Shown piece after piece: positions 1 through 9,072 of a stretch of 64,000 nt of DNA. The notes beneath the pieces are model-generated. The model was not told the origin of the DNA. It searched no databases and was given only the letters and a program-made list of their open reading frames with translations. Each line of letters opens with the position of its first letter. Position 1 is the stretch's first letter. Position numbers and translations under genes: made by a program. Source of the DNA: CAIWHR01 sp963726765 (GTDB taxonomy: Bacteria; Pseudomonadota; Gammaproteobacteria; Burkholderiales; Casimicrobiaceae); the NCBI GenBank assembly GCA_963726765.1, contig CAVSDH010000005.1, forward strand, positions 248,001-312,000. The letters run 5' to 3'.

Positions 1-2
1 CC

Positions 3-1769
3 GAGTGGGAGAGCAGCCCGTGGCCGTTGCGCCGGGAACGTCTCTACGCGCTTGGCGGGGACTCGCCGCTGGGCCTGCGCCTTCCGCTTTCCTCGCTGCC
101 CGAAGTACTTCCGGCGGACGAAGACGCCGAGCCTCCGATCGACCCGTTCGCGCCGCGCGGCGAGCTTCCGAAGCCCGGCGCGGGCACGTCGAAGGTGGCG
201 ACGCCCAAGGCCAAGCGCGCGACGGTTGCGCCGCGCGAGGTCGTCAAGACCGCGCTTTGCGTCGAAGCGCGCAACGGCCATGTCCACGTGTTCATGCCGC
301 CACTGAAGCGGCTCGACGATTACGTCGCGTTGCTTGCCGCCGTCGAGATCGCCGCCGACCGGATCGGCCAGGCCATCGCCATTGAAGGCTATACGCCGCC
401 CCGCGATCCGCGAGTAAAGGTCCTCAACGTCACGCCCGATCCGGGTGTGATCGAGGTGAACGTCCATCCGGCGTCGTCATGGGACGAGTTCGTCGAGACG
501 ACGGAAACGCTCTACGAAGAGGCACGGCAATCGCGGCTCGGCACCGAAAAATTCATGCTCGACGGACGTCACACGGGCACCGGCGGCGGCAACCACGTGA
601 CCCTTGGGGGCGCCGCACCGGCCGACAGCCCGCTTCTGCGGCGGCCCGACCTGCTGCAAAGCCTCATCACGTACTGGCAGAACCATCCCGCGCTGTCGTA
701 CCTGTTCTCCGGCATCTTCATCGGCCCGACGAGCCAGGCGCCGCGCGTCGACGAGGCCCGGGACGACCGCCTCTACGAACTGGAAATCGCGTTCCAGCAG
801 CTCGGGCGCAGGCACAAGGCGGGCGACGAGACGGCGTCGCCGTGGCTCGTCGACAGGGTGCTTCGTCACCTGCTGACGGACCTGACCGGCAACACGCATC
901 GCGCCGAATTCTCGATCGACAAGCTCTATTCGCCCGACACCGCCACCGGCCGCCTCGGCCTCCTCGAGTTCCGCGCCTTCGAAATGCCGCCGCATGCAAG
1001 GATGAGCGCCGTGCAGGTCCTGCTGCTGCGTGCGCTGGTCGCGCGCTTCTGGCAGCAGCCGTACGGCGGCCGCCTGGTGCGCTGGGGCACCGCGCTGCAC
1101 GATCGCTGGCTGCTGCCGCATTTCGTCGTCGCCGATCTCGACGACGTCGTCGCGGATCTCGATGCTTTCGGCTACCCGTTCGCGCGCGACTGGTTCGCCC
1201 CGTTCGTCGAATTCCGCTTCCCCCGGTTCGGCACGGTCAGCTATGACAATGTGACCATCGAGCTGCGGCAGGCGATCGAGCCGTGGCATGTTCTGGGCGA
1301 GGAGGTGAGCGGCACCGGCACCGCGCGCTACGTGGACTCGTCGGTCGAGCGATTGCAGGTGAAGGTTACGGGCATGACGGCCGAGCGGCATCGTGTCGCG
1401 TGCAAGGGGCGCGCGCTGCCGCTGACGTCGACCGGCGTTCCCGGAGAATTCGTCGCGGGCGTGCGCTTCCGCGCGTGGAACCCGCCGTCGGCGCTGCATC
1501 CGACGATCGGCGTGCAGGCGCCGCTCGTGTTCGATCTCGTCGACACGTGGGCCGCTCGCTCGCTCGGCGGCTGCACCTACCATGTCGTCCACCCGGGCGG
1601 ACGCAACTACGACACCTTCCCTGTCAACGCGAACGAAGCGGAAGCGCGGCGCGTCGCGAGGTTCTGGGCACACGGCCACACGCCGGGCGGCATGAAGATC
1701 GCCGACGAGCCGCCGAATCCGGCGGCGCCCACGACGCTCGACCTGCGGTGGCAGCCTCGGGGCGTGTGA
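3..1769 (+). CDS. DUF2126 / transglutaminase-like protein, C-terminal part (5' truncated by window)
   Basis: The frame is open from the window edge, so the first visible codons (EWESSPWPLRRERLYAL) are internal and the TTG at 27 is not the start. About 588 residues are visible. They match the C-terminal DUF2126 (COG4196) region of large (about 1,100 residue) proteins that carry an N-terminal transglutaminase-like domain. The Gly-rich segment GRHTGTGGGNHVTLGG at about 567-610 is typical of this domain. In related genomes these genes sit beside other transglutaminase-like and circularly permuted ATP-grasp genes, but nothing upstream can be seen here. The biochemical role of the DUF2126 part is not established. 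Family assignment is firm, function is not. Confidence 0.85.
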   Translation, partial: EWESSPWPLRRERLYALGGDSPLGLRLPLSSLPEVLPADEDAEPPIDPFAPRGELPKPGAGTSKVATPKAKRATVAPREVVKTALCVEARNGHVHVFMPPLKRLDDYVALLAAVEIAADRIGQAIAIEGYTPPRDPRVKVLNVTPDPGVIEVNVHPASSWDEFVETTETLYEEARQSRLGTEKFMLDGRHTGTGGGNHVTLGGAAPADSPLLRRPDLLQSLITYWQNHPALSYLFSGIFIGPTSQAPRVDEARDDRLYELEIAFQQLGRRHKAGDETASPWLVDRVLRHLLTDLTGNTHRAEFSIDKLYSPDTATGRLGLLEFRAFEMPPHARMSAVQVLLLRALVARFWQQPYGGRLVRWGTALHDRWLLPHFVVADLDDVVADLDAFGYPFARDWFAPFVEFRFPRFGTVSYDNVTIELRQAIEPWHVLGEEVSGTGTARYVDSSVERLQVKVTGMTAERHRVACKGRALPLTSTGVPGEFVAGVRFRAWNPPSALHPTIGVQAPLVFDLVDTWAARSLGGCTYHVVHPGGRNYDTFPVNANEAEARRVARFWAHGHTPGGMKIADEPPNPAAPTTLDLRWQPRGV

Positions 1770-1885
1770 GACACGCGACCGTCCGCGCGGAGCATTGCGG
1801 TGCTCACGCGGACGCGGACGTGCCATCGCGTCCGGGCGAGGTGCGCTGAAGTAGAATTGCGCCTTTCGCTTCGATCGCGACGTCC

Positions 1886-3290
1886 GTGAATCCCGTCCGC
1901 ACCCGCTTCGCGCCGAGCCCCACCGGCTTCATCCATCTCGGAAACATTCGCTCGGCGCTGTTTCCGTGGGCGTTCGCGCGAAAGCACGGCGGCGTCTTCA
2001 TCCTGCGGATCGAGGACACCGACGTCGAGCGCTCGTCGCCCGAGGCCGTGCAGGCGATCCTCGACGCGATGGCGTGGCTGGGTCTCGACTGCGACGAAGG
2101 CCCGTTCTACCAGATGCAGCGGATGGACCGGTACCGCGCGGTACTTGCCGACATGCTGGAGCGCGGGCTTGCCTATCACTGTTACACGTCGTCGGCGGAA
2201 CTCGACGTGCTGCGCGCGGCGCAGATGGCGCGCGGCGAAAAGCCGCGCTACGACGGCCGCTGGCGCCCCGAGAATGCGGCAGGGATGACACCGCCGGCCG
2301 GCGTCGCGCCGGTCGTCCGTTTCAAGAACCCGCTGGCAGGCGTCGTCGCGTGGGACGACGCGGTCAAGGGCCGAATAGAAATCGCCAATGCGGAACTCGA
2401 CGATCTCGTGCTCGCTCGACCCGACGGCACGCCGACTTACAATTTCTGCGTGGTCGTGGACGACCTCGACATGCGCATCACCCACGTGATCCGCGGCGAC
2501 GACCACGTCAACAACACGCCGAGGCAAATCAACATTCTGCAGTCGCTCGGCGCGACACCGCCGGTGTACGCCCATCTGCCGACGGTGCTGACCCCGGAGG
2601 GCGAGAAGCTGTCGAAGCGGCACGGCGCCAAGGGCGTGCTGCAGTATCGCGACGACGGCTATCTGCCCGAGGCCGTCGTCAACTATCTCGCGCGGCTCGG
2701 CTGGGCGCACGGCGACGACGAGATTTTCACACGCGACCAGTTCGTCGAGTGGTTCGACCTCGCGGGACTGTCGTCTGCACCGGGCCGGTTCGACCCCGAC
2801 AAGCTCAAATGGGTCAATCAGGAACACATGAAGCACATGCCGGGGGACGAGCTGGGGCGCCGCTTGCTGCCTCATCTCGAGGCAGCGGGCCTCGATCCCG
2901 CTTCCGGTCCGCCGGCGGGGCAGGTCGCGACGCTCCTGCGCGACCGGGTTGCGACGCTGACGGAGATGGCGGATGCCGCCCACTATTTCTATGCGATTCC
3001 GCATCCGACACCGCGAAATGATTGCGCAGTTCGTCAACGATGGGAACAGGTCCGCCCTTGCCGACCTCGCATCGGAATTCGCGGGAGTGGAGTGGAAGCG
3101 CGAAGCGATTGGCGCGGCGATCAAGTCCAACGCGGCCAGGCACGGCTTGAAGCCGCCGCAGGTGATGATGCCGCTGCGCGTTCTTGTCTGCGGCACGCCG
3201 CAGACGCCCGCGATCGATGCGGTCCTCGCGCTGCTGGGACGCGAAACGACGCGCGACCGCCTCGGCGCGGAACTCGCGCGTGCGGTTTAG
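1886..3290 (+). CDS. gltX: Glutamyl-tRNA synthetase, with one frameshift
   Basis: Charges tRNA-Glu with glutamate in the cytoplasm (class I aminoacyl-tRNA synthetase). The GTG start at 1886 gives the family N-terminus. The HIGH-type signature is HLGN at residues 17-20, inside RFAPSPTGFIHLGN, and the KMSKS-type loop is KLSKR at about 241-245. The reading frame is intact to about residue 372, where it shifts by one base near 3000-3014. The C-terminal anticodon-binding part (REMIAQFVNDGNR through RVLVCGTPQTP) continues in the next frame to TAG at 3288-3290. Ignoring one base gives about 467 residues, the normal family length. An essential gene broken this cleanly suggests an assembly indel, or a second functional copy elsewhere. 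A tRNA-Glu gene lies in the same window at 26.77 kb. Confidence 0.9.
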
Positions 3291-3375
3291 CGTCACGCAC
3301 CGTCGACCGGGCGGCGGGGGGTTTGTCGGCACTCGGGTGTTCCGGTAGACTGCGGGTTTCCGGGACTGGCCGCAC

Positions 3376-5061
3376 ATGACCAAGTTCGTCTTCGTGACCG
3401 GCGGCGTCGTTTCCTCATTGGGGAAGGGCATCGCCGCCGCCTCCCTGGCCGCCATCCTCGCCTCCCGCGGCGTCCGCGTCACCAATCTCAAGCTCGACCC
3501 GTACATCAACGTCGATCCCGGAACGATGAGTCCGTTCCAGCACGGCGAGGTGTTCGTCACCGAAGATGGCGCCGAAACGGACCTCGACCTCGGTCACTAC
3601 GAGCGATTCGTCGACGTGAGGATGAGCAAGCGCAACAACTTCACGACCGGCCAGATCTACGAGAGCGTGATCCGCAAGGAACGCCGCGGCGATTATCTCG
3701 GTGGCACCGTGCAGGTGATCCCGCACATCACCGACGAGATCAAGAGCTGGATCACCGCAGGTGCCGGGGACGCGGAAGTCGCGGTCGTCGAGGTGGGCGG
3801 CACCGTCGGCGACATCGAATCGCTGCCGTTTCTGGAAGCGATCCGGCAGATGGGCATCACGCTGGGCCGCGAGAACGTCTGCTACATCCATCTCACGCTG
3901 GTGCCGTTCATCGCGACCGCGGGCGAGATGAAGACCAAGCCGACGCAGCACTCCGTCAAGGAGCTCCGCGAGATCGGCATCCAGCCCGACGTCATCCTGT
4001 GCCGTGCCGACCGGCCGCTGCCGGACGGCGATCGACGCAAGATCGCGCTCTTCACCAACGTCACGCCCGATGCCGTCATTCCCGCGCTCGATGCCGATTC
4101 GATCTACAAGATACCCGCAGCTCTGCACGCCGAGGGTCTCGATGCGATCGTCTGCAAGAAACTGGAAATGCAGCCGCCACCCACCGATCTCTCCACGTGG
4201 ACGCGGCTGGTGGACGGCCTCGAGCACCCGGAACGAACCGTCAGGATCGCGATGGTCGGCAAGTATGTCGACCTGACCGAATCGTACAAGTCGCTGTCGG
4301 AGGCGCTGACGCATGCCGGGATCCACACCCGCAGCAAGGTCGAGATCCAGTACGTCGACTCCGAAGCGGTGGAGCGCGACGGCGTGGGCTGTCTGTCGGG
4401 AATGGACGCAATACTCGTTCCCGGCGGCTTCGGCAAGCGCGGCGTCGAGGGCAAGATCATGGCGATCCGCCACGCGCGCGAGAACGGCGTGCCCTATCTC
4501 GGCATCTGCCTCGGCATGCAGCTTGCGGTGATCGAATACGCGCGACACAAGGCGGGACTGGTCGACGCCAACAGCACCGAGTTCGAGCCGTCGACGCCGC
4601 ATCCGGTCGTCGCACTGATCACCGAATGGCAGAACCGCGACGGCTCGATCGAGAAGCGCACGACGAGCTCCGACCTCGGCGGAACGATGCGCCTGGGTGC
4701 GCAACCCTGCGACGTCGTTCCCGGCTCGCTCGCGCACCGGATCTACGGCTCGACGACGGTCGCCGAACGGCACCGCCATCGCTACGAGGTCAACAACCAC
4801 TATCTGCCGCGACTCGAGGCGGCAGGTCTCGCCGTGGGTGCACGGGCAAAGAGCGCCACCGCAGGGGACCTCTGCGAAATGATCGAGCTGCCGCAGCACC
4901 CGTGGTTTTTCGGCTGCCAGTTCCACCCGGAATTCACGTCGAATCCGCGTCGCGGCCATCCGCTGTTCATCGGCTTCATCAAGGCGGCGATCGAGCGGCA
5001 GCGGCGCACCGGTGCGCACGGCGCGAATGACGCCGTCGCCGAGCTGGTCGCGTCGATCTGA
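3376..5061 (+). CDS. pyrG: CTP synthase
   Basis: Converts UTP to CTP with ATP and glutamine, the last step of de novo pyrimidine nucleotide synthesis. The protein has 561 residues, slightly longer than the E. coli enzyme (545). The N-terminal amidoligase domain begins MTKFVFVTGGVVSSLGKGIA with the P-loop at about 9-18. The C-terminal glutamine amidotransferase domain has its nucleophile Cys378 in GICLGMQ and the His and Glu of the triad in FGCQFHPEF. The ATG start is unambiguous. It is followed 13 bp later by kdsA, the common betaproteobacterial order pyrG-kdsA-eno-ftsB, which implies one operon feeding nucleotide, LPS and central metabolism functions. Confidence 0.98.
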   Translation: MTKFVFVTGGVVSSLGKGIAAASLAAILASRGVRVTNLKLDPYINVDPGTMSPFQHGEVFVTEDGAETDLDLGHYERFVDVRMSKRNNFTTGQIYESVIRKERRGDYLGGTVQVIPHITDEIKSWITAGAGDAEVAVVEVGGTVGDIESLPFLEAIRQMGITLGRENVCYIHLTLVPFIATAGEMKTKPTQHSVKELREIGIQPDVILCRADRPLPDGDRRKIALFTNVTPDAVIPALDADSIYKIPAALHAEGLDAIVCKKLEMQPPPTDLSTWTRLVDGLEHPERTVRIAMVGKYVDLTESYKSLSEALTHAGIHTRSKVEIQYVDSEAVERDGVGCLSGMDAILVPGGFGKRGVEGKIMAIRHARENGVPYLGICLGMQLAVIEYARHKAGLVDANSTEFEPSTPHPVVALITEWQNRDGSIEKRTTSSDLGGTMRLGAQPCDVVPGSLAHRIYGSTTVAERHRHRYEVNNHYLPRLEAAGLAVGARAKSATAGDLCEMIELPQHPWFFGCQFHPEFTSNPRRGHPLFIGFIKAAIERQRRTGAHGANDAVAELVASI

Positions 5062-5074
5062 CGCGGCATTTCCC

Positions 5075-5923
5075 ATGAAGCTGTGCGGTTTCGAAGCGGC
5101 CCTCGAAGCGCCGCTCTTTCTCATTGCCGGACCGTGCGTCGTCGAATCGGAAGCACTGCAGGTCGATGTCGCGGGGCGCCTCAAGGAGATGTGCGCGGCG
5201 CTGCGCATTCCGTTCATCTTCAAGTCGTCCTACGACAAGGCGAATCGCAGCTCGGGCGCTTCGTTCCGCGGACCGGGCATGGCGGAGGGATTGCGCGTGC
5301 TGGCGGAGGTGAAGCGCCAGGTCGGCGTGCCGGTGCTGACCGACGTGCATACCGAAGCGGAAATCGCGGAGGCAGCCACCGTCGTCGACGTGCTGCAGAC
5401 GCCGGCGTTCCTGTGCCGGCAGACCGACTTCATCCAGGCGGTCGCGCGCGCGGGCAAGCCGGTCAACATCAAGAAAGGCCAGTTCCTGGCGCCCGAGGAC
5501 ATGCGGCAGGTCGTCGCCAAGGCCAGGGCCGCGAGCGGCGCCGACAACATCCTGGTCTGCGAGCGTGGCGCGTCGTTCGGCTACCATAACCTGGTGTCGG
5601 ACATGCGCTCGCTGGCGATCATGCGTTCGACGGGGTGTCCCGTCGTGTTCGACGCGACGCATTCGGTACAGCTTCCGGGCGGCCAGGGAACATCGTCGGG
5701 CGGCCAGCGTGAATTCGTGCCGGTGCTGGCGCGGGCGGCGGTTGCCGCGGGAGTTGCCGGCGTGTTCATGGAAACGCACCCCGACCCCGCGAAGGCGCTT
5801 TCGGACGGTCCGAATGCATGGCCGCTCGGCCGTATGCGCGCGCTCCTCGAAACGCTCAAGGATCTCGACGTGGCCGTCAAGCGCGCGGGATTCGCCGAGT
5901 CCGAATTCATGGTTTGCGACTGA
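5075..5923 (+). CDS. kdsA: 3-deoxy-8-phosphooctulonate synthase
   Basis: Condenses phosphoenolpyruvate with arabinose 5-phosphate to give KDO-8-phosphate, a precursor of LPS inner core. This marks the organism as a Gram-negative with LPS. I chose ATG 5075, 13 bp after the pyrG stop, giving 282 residues, the normal length. An upstream in-frame GTG at 5012 would overlap pyrG and add non-homologous sequence. The N-terminal motif is IAGPCVVES with Cys21. A Cys at this site marks the metal-dependent class (as in Aquifex), while the E. coli enzyme has Asn and needs no metal. Conserved KSSYDKANRSS and GQREFVPVL segments are present. Confidence 0.97.
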   Translation: MKLCGFEAALEAPLFLIAGPCVVESEALQVDVAGRLKEMCAALRIPFIFKSSYDKANRSSGASFRGPGMAEGLRVLAEVKRQVGVPVLTDVHTEAEIAEAATVVDVLQTPAFLCRQTDFIQAVARAGKPVNIKKGQFLAPEDMRQVVAKARAASGADNILVCERGASFGYHNLVSDMRSLAIMRSTGCPVVFDATHSVQLPGGQGTSSGGQREFVPVLARAAVAAGVAGVFMETHPDPAKALSDGPNAWPLGRMRALLETLKDLDVAVKRAGFAESEFMVCD

Positions 5924-6388
5924 ATGATCATGACCGTCGAGCGAATCTTCTTTGCGAAAGCACCCGGTGAGCCCCAGAGCGAAGCCGACCGTGTAAGCGT
6001 TTCCGCCGGCAGCGGAATAGAGGGCGATCGGTATTTCGGGCAGAAGAGCGAACCCGGGCAGAACATCACGCTGGTCGAGGCGGAGGAGATCGAAGCCTTC
6101 TTTGCGAGCGTCGGCCGGCCCAGTGATTACTCGTGCACCCGGAGGAACGTCGTTACGCGGGGCGTCCGCCTGAACGGTCTCGTGGGCAGGGAGTTCACGA
6201 TCGGCACGGTCCGCGCGATTGGCGTGGAACTTTGCGAGCCGTGCTCGGGCCTGGGCGATCGCGTGGCCTCGGAGGAGCTCTCCGCCGCTGCGGCGGTGAA
6301 GCACTTCGTTCATCGGGCGGGCATTCGTGCGAATATCCTGTCGTCGGGAACCATCGCTGTAGGGTCGAAGGTTGAAGGAATCGGGTAG
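5924..6388 (+). CDS. MOSC domain protein
   Basis: A 154-residue stand-alone MOSC domain (molybdenum cofactor sulfurase C-terminal fold). Typical features are RRNVVTRGVRLNGLVG in the middle, the Cys-containing segment ELCEPCSGL (about 105-113), and HRAGIRANIL near the end. Members bind or transfer sulfur to molybdenum cofactor, or act in detoxification of N-hydroxylated compounds (YiiM-like proteins), usually using the conserved Cys. The start ATG 5924 directly abuts the kdsA stop, so the two are translationally close. Sitting between kdsA and eno, it is an unusual guest in this housekeeping operon. The substrate cannot be predicted. Confidence 0.85.
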   Translation: MIMTVERIFFAKAPGEPQSEADRVSVSAGSGIEGDRYFGQKSEPGQNITLVEAEEIEAFFASVGRPSDYSCTRRNVVTRGVRLNGLVGREFTIGTVRAIGVELCEPCSGLGDRVASEELSAAAAVKHFVHRAGIRANILSSGTIAVGSKVEGIG

Positions 6389-6453
6389 AGTCGCTGGCCG
6401 GGAGCCGGCGGCCAATCGCGCGGTAATTGTCAATTCCTTGGAAAGAGCAGCCC

Positions 6454-7737
6454 ATGAGCGCCATCGTTGACGTCATCGCCCGCGAAATTCTCGATTCGCG
6501 CGGCAATCCCACGATCGAGGCGGACGTCGTCCTCGAGTCCGGCATCTCCGGGCGTGCCGCCGTGCCCTCGGGCGCTTCTACGGGGTCCAGGGAGGCGGTC
6601 GAGCTCCGCGACGGCGACGCCTCGCGTTACTTCGGCAAGGGCGTCCTGAAGGCCGTCGAGAACGTCAACACCGAAATCTGCGAGGCCATCATCGGCCTCG
6701 ACGCGACGGAACAGTCGTTCATCGACAAGACGATGATCGACCTCGACGGCACCGAGAACAAGTCGCGCCTCGGCGCCAATGCGATCCTGGCCGTCTCGTG
6801 CGCCGTGGCCAAGGCGGCTGCGGACGAATCATCGCTGCCGCTGTACCGTTACCTCGGCGGTGCCGGTGAAATGCAGCTCCCGGTGCCGCTGATGAACGTG
6901 ATCAACGGCGGCGCTCACGCCAACAACAAGATCGATCTGCAGGAGTTCATGCTGGTGCCGCTCGGGGCCCCTACGTTCCGGGAGGCGCTGCGCTATGGTG
7001 CCGAAGTGTTCCATACGCTGAAGAAGATCATCGACGGCAGGGGCATGCCGACGACGGTCGGCGACGAGGGAGGGTTCGCGCCGGACCTGGCGTCGAACGA
7101 GGCGGCGCTGCAGCTCCTGGTCGAGGCGATCGACAAGGCGGGTTACGTGGCGGGAACCGACATCTCGATTGCGCTCGACTGCGCGGCGAGCGAGTTCTAC
7201 AAGGACGGCGTCTACGAACTCGCCTCCGAAGGCACGAAGCTCACGCGCTCGCAGATGGTCGACGTGCTCGCGACCTGGTGCGACAAGTATCCGATCATCA
7301 GCATCGAGGACGGCATGTCGGAGCATGACTGGGACGGCTGGAAGCTCCTCACCGACCGGCTCGGAAAGAAAGTGCAGATCGTCGGCGACGACATCTTCGT
7401 CACCAACACGAAAATCCTGAAGCAGGGCATCGGAAAGGGCGTCGCCAACTCGATCCTGATCAAGATCAACCAGATCGGAACGCTGACGGAAACGTTCTCG
7501 GCGATCACGATGGCGAATCGCGCGAGCTATACCGCGGTCGTCTCGCACCGGTCCGGCGAGACCGAGGACAGCATGATCGCCGACGTCGCCGTCGGCGCCA
7601 ACGCGGGGCAGATCAAGACGGGTTCGCTTTCCCGCTCGGACCGGATGGCCAAGTACAACCAGCTGCTGCGCATCGAGGAGGATCTTGGCGAGGCCGCCGA
7701 GTATCCGGGACGCGCGGCGTTCTTCCAGCTGAAGTAG
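6454..7737 (+). CDS. eno: Enolase
   Basis: Interconverts 2-phosphoglycerate and phosphoenolpyruvate in glycolysis and gluconeogenesis. The ATG at 6454 (MSAIVDVIAREILDSRGNP) follows a gaaagag ribosome site at 6441-6447. The longer frame from TTG 6427 adds nine non-homologous residues. The protein has 427 residues, the normal length. Signatures are SGASTGSREAVELRDGD near the N-terminus, GDEGGFAP, and ILIKINQIGTLTET in the C-terminal barrel, which contains the catalytic Lys. It is in the same strand run as pyrG-kdsA and precedes ftsB by 10 bp, a classic betaproteobacterial arrangement. Confidence 0.99.
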   Translation: MSAIVDVIAREILDSRGNPTIEADVVLESGISGRAAVPSGASTGSREAVELRDGDASRYFGKGVLKAVENVNTEICEAIIGLDATEQSFIDKTMIDLDGTENKSRLGANAILAVSCAVAKAAADESSLPLYRYLGGAGEMQLPVPLMNVINGGAHANNKIDLQEFMLVPLGAPTFREALRYGAEVFHTLKKIIDGRGMPTTVGDEGGFAPDLASNEAALQLLVEAIDKAGYVAGTDISIALDCAASEFYKDGVYELASEGTKLTRSQMVDVLATWCDKYPIISIEDGMSEHDWDGWKLLTDRLGKKVQIVGDDIFVTNTKILKQGIGKGVANSILIKINQIGTLTETFSAITMANRASYTAVVSHRSGETEDSMIADVAVGANAGQIKTGSLSRSDRMAKYNQLLRIEEDLGEAAEYPGRAAFFQLK

Positions 7738-7747
7738 CGGCAGACAG

Positions 7748-8068
7748 GTGCGCTGGCTCGCGCTCGTTTTCGTGTTGCTGATCGCCGCGCTGCAGTACCC
7801 GATGTGGCTCGGCAAGGGCGGGTGGCTGCAGGTGCGCGAGCTGGGCCGGCAGGTCGATTCGCAGCACGCGGCGAACGCAGCGCTCAAGGCGCGAAACGAT
7901 GCTCTCGACGCCGAGGTGCGCGACCTCAAGACGGGCTCCGAAGCGATCGAGGAGCGCGCGCGCTCGGAACTCGGCATGGTGCGGCCCGACGAGGTGTTCT
8001 TCCAGCTGCAGGCGGGCACGGTGCCGGCCAAGGGCGTCGGCCCGCCACAGGATGCGGGCAAACGCTGA
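7748..8068 (+). CDS. ftsB: Cell division protein FtsB
   Basis: A 106-residue bitopic inner-membrane protein starting with GTG at 7748. One hydrophobic segment (about residues 3-19, LALVFVLLIAALQYPMW) is followed by a periplasmic coiled coil (about 28-70). FtsB joins FtsL and FtsQ in the divisome to activate septal wall synthesis. Conserved features are the short cytoplasmic start, the early GxGG following the membrane segment (GKGGWLQV), and the RARSELGMVRPDEVFFQ stretch. It follows eno by 10 bp, as in many Proteobacteria. The Pro-rich tail (AGTVPAKGVGPP) is variable in the family. Confidence 0.95.
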   Translation: MRWLALVFVLLIAALQYPMWLGKGGWLQVRELGRQVDSQHAANAALKARNDALDAEVRDLKTGSEAIEERARSELGMVRPDEVFFQLQAGTVPAKGVGPPQDAGKR

Positions 8069-8082
8069 GCGCGGTACGCAGG

Positions 8083-9072
8083 ATGCAGAATGTCACATCG
8101 CGCCAGAATCCCCGGCTCAAGGAAGCGTCGCGACTGATCGCGTCATCGCGTGACCGGCGCAAGGCAGGCAAGTGCGTGCTCGAGGGCGAGCACCTTGTTG
8201 CGGCGTACTCGCAACGGCATGGCGCACCGGAGCTGATCGTGGTCACCGGGGATGCCCTCGCTCGCCCCGCGGTGCGCACGCTGGCCGAACGTCACGACGA
8301 TCGCGTGCTGGTCGTGACGGCAAAGCTGCTGTCCGAGCTTGCCGTGCTTCCGGCCGGGATCGGAGTGCTCGCCGTCATCCCGGCGCCGCGCCCGGCCCAG
8401 GCGGCGGCGGCGGATTTTTGCCTCCTGCTCGACGATGTTCAGGATCCCGGCAACGTGGGCTCGATGTTTCGCTCGGCCGCCGCGGCCGGCGTTGCGCAGG
8501 TCTGGATGTCCCGCGATTGCGCGTTCGCCTGGTCACCCAAGGTTCTTCGGGCGGGGCAGGGCGCCCATTTCTTTCTCGACATTCACGAGGACGTCGATCT
8601 TGCGGGATGGGCTGCGGACTACCGGGTGAGCGGCGGTGACGTCGTCGCGACGGTTGCCGCCGGCGGCACGAGTCTTTACGACGCGCACCTTGCCGGACGG
8701 ATCGCGTTGGCGGTCGGCAACGAAGGCGCCGGCCTCGACGCTGCGCTGGCGGCACAGGCAACGCAACGCGTGACGATTCCGATGCCGGGCGGAACGGAGT
8801 CCCTCAATGCCGCCGCGGCCACCGCAGTGTGCCTGTTCGAGTGCGTGCGGCAGCGCGAGCGTCGATCTTGCGTGATATCACGGATAACGCGGCACGCGAA
8901 ACTTCCATCTTCCTGGCACCCGCCGCCGACGTTGGGAGCGGTCCATCGTCCCTCGAGGCCGATCGACGTGGCTTCTAATTTCGTAGATCGTCGCGGACGT
9001 ATTGAGCGTCGTCGGTTGCCGTTCTTGCAGACATACGAGTCGCACTCGGAATTCGGAACAGCGCCTTCCTGA
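8083..9072 (+). CDS. SpoU/TrmH-family RNA 2'-O-methyltransferase, C-terminus altered
   Basis: Transfers a methyl group from S-adenosylmethionine to a ribose 2'-OH in rRNA or tRNA. The ATG at 8083 gives MQNVTSRQNPRLKEASRL, the usual substrate-binding N-domain start. The three trefoil-knot motifs are present: LLLDDVQDPGNVGSMFRSA, ALAVGNEGAGLD and IPMPGGTESLNAAAATAV. Homology ends at about residue 260 (LFECVRQRE, near 8862). The last 70 residues come from sequence antisense to a convergent gene and look spurious. A one-base shift near 8860 would give a stop at 8873-8875, the likely true end. The exact RNA target cannot be told. Confidence 0.9.
   Translation: MQNVTSRQNPRLKEASRLIASSRDRRKAGKCVLEGEHLVAAYSQRHGAPELIVVTGDALARPAVRTLAERHDDRVLVVTAKLLSELAVLPAGIGVLAVIPAPRPAQAAAADFCLLLDDVQDPGNVGSMFRSAAAAGVAQVWMSRDCAFAWSPKVLRAGQGAHFFLDIHEDVDLAGWAADYRVSGGDVVATVAAGGTSLYDAHLAGRIALAVGNEGAGLDAALAAQATQRVTIPMPGGTESLNAAAATAVCLFECVRQRERRSCVISRITRHAKLPSSWHPPPTLGAVHRPSRPIDVASNFVDRRGRIERRRLPFLQTYESHSEFGTAPS

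Noticed and set aside
477..1826. Long minus-strand open frame antisense to the DUF2126 gene
   Set aside because: It has the Arg/Ala/Pro-rich composition expected of an antisense shadow in high-GC DNA, with no recognisable domain or ribosome site.
3415..5223. 600-residue minus-strand open frame opposite pyrG
   Set aside because: It is a mirror of the strongly conserved pyrG and kdsA sequence. The length is an effect of GC-rich codon usage.
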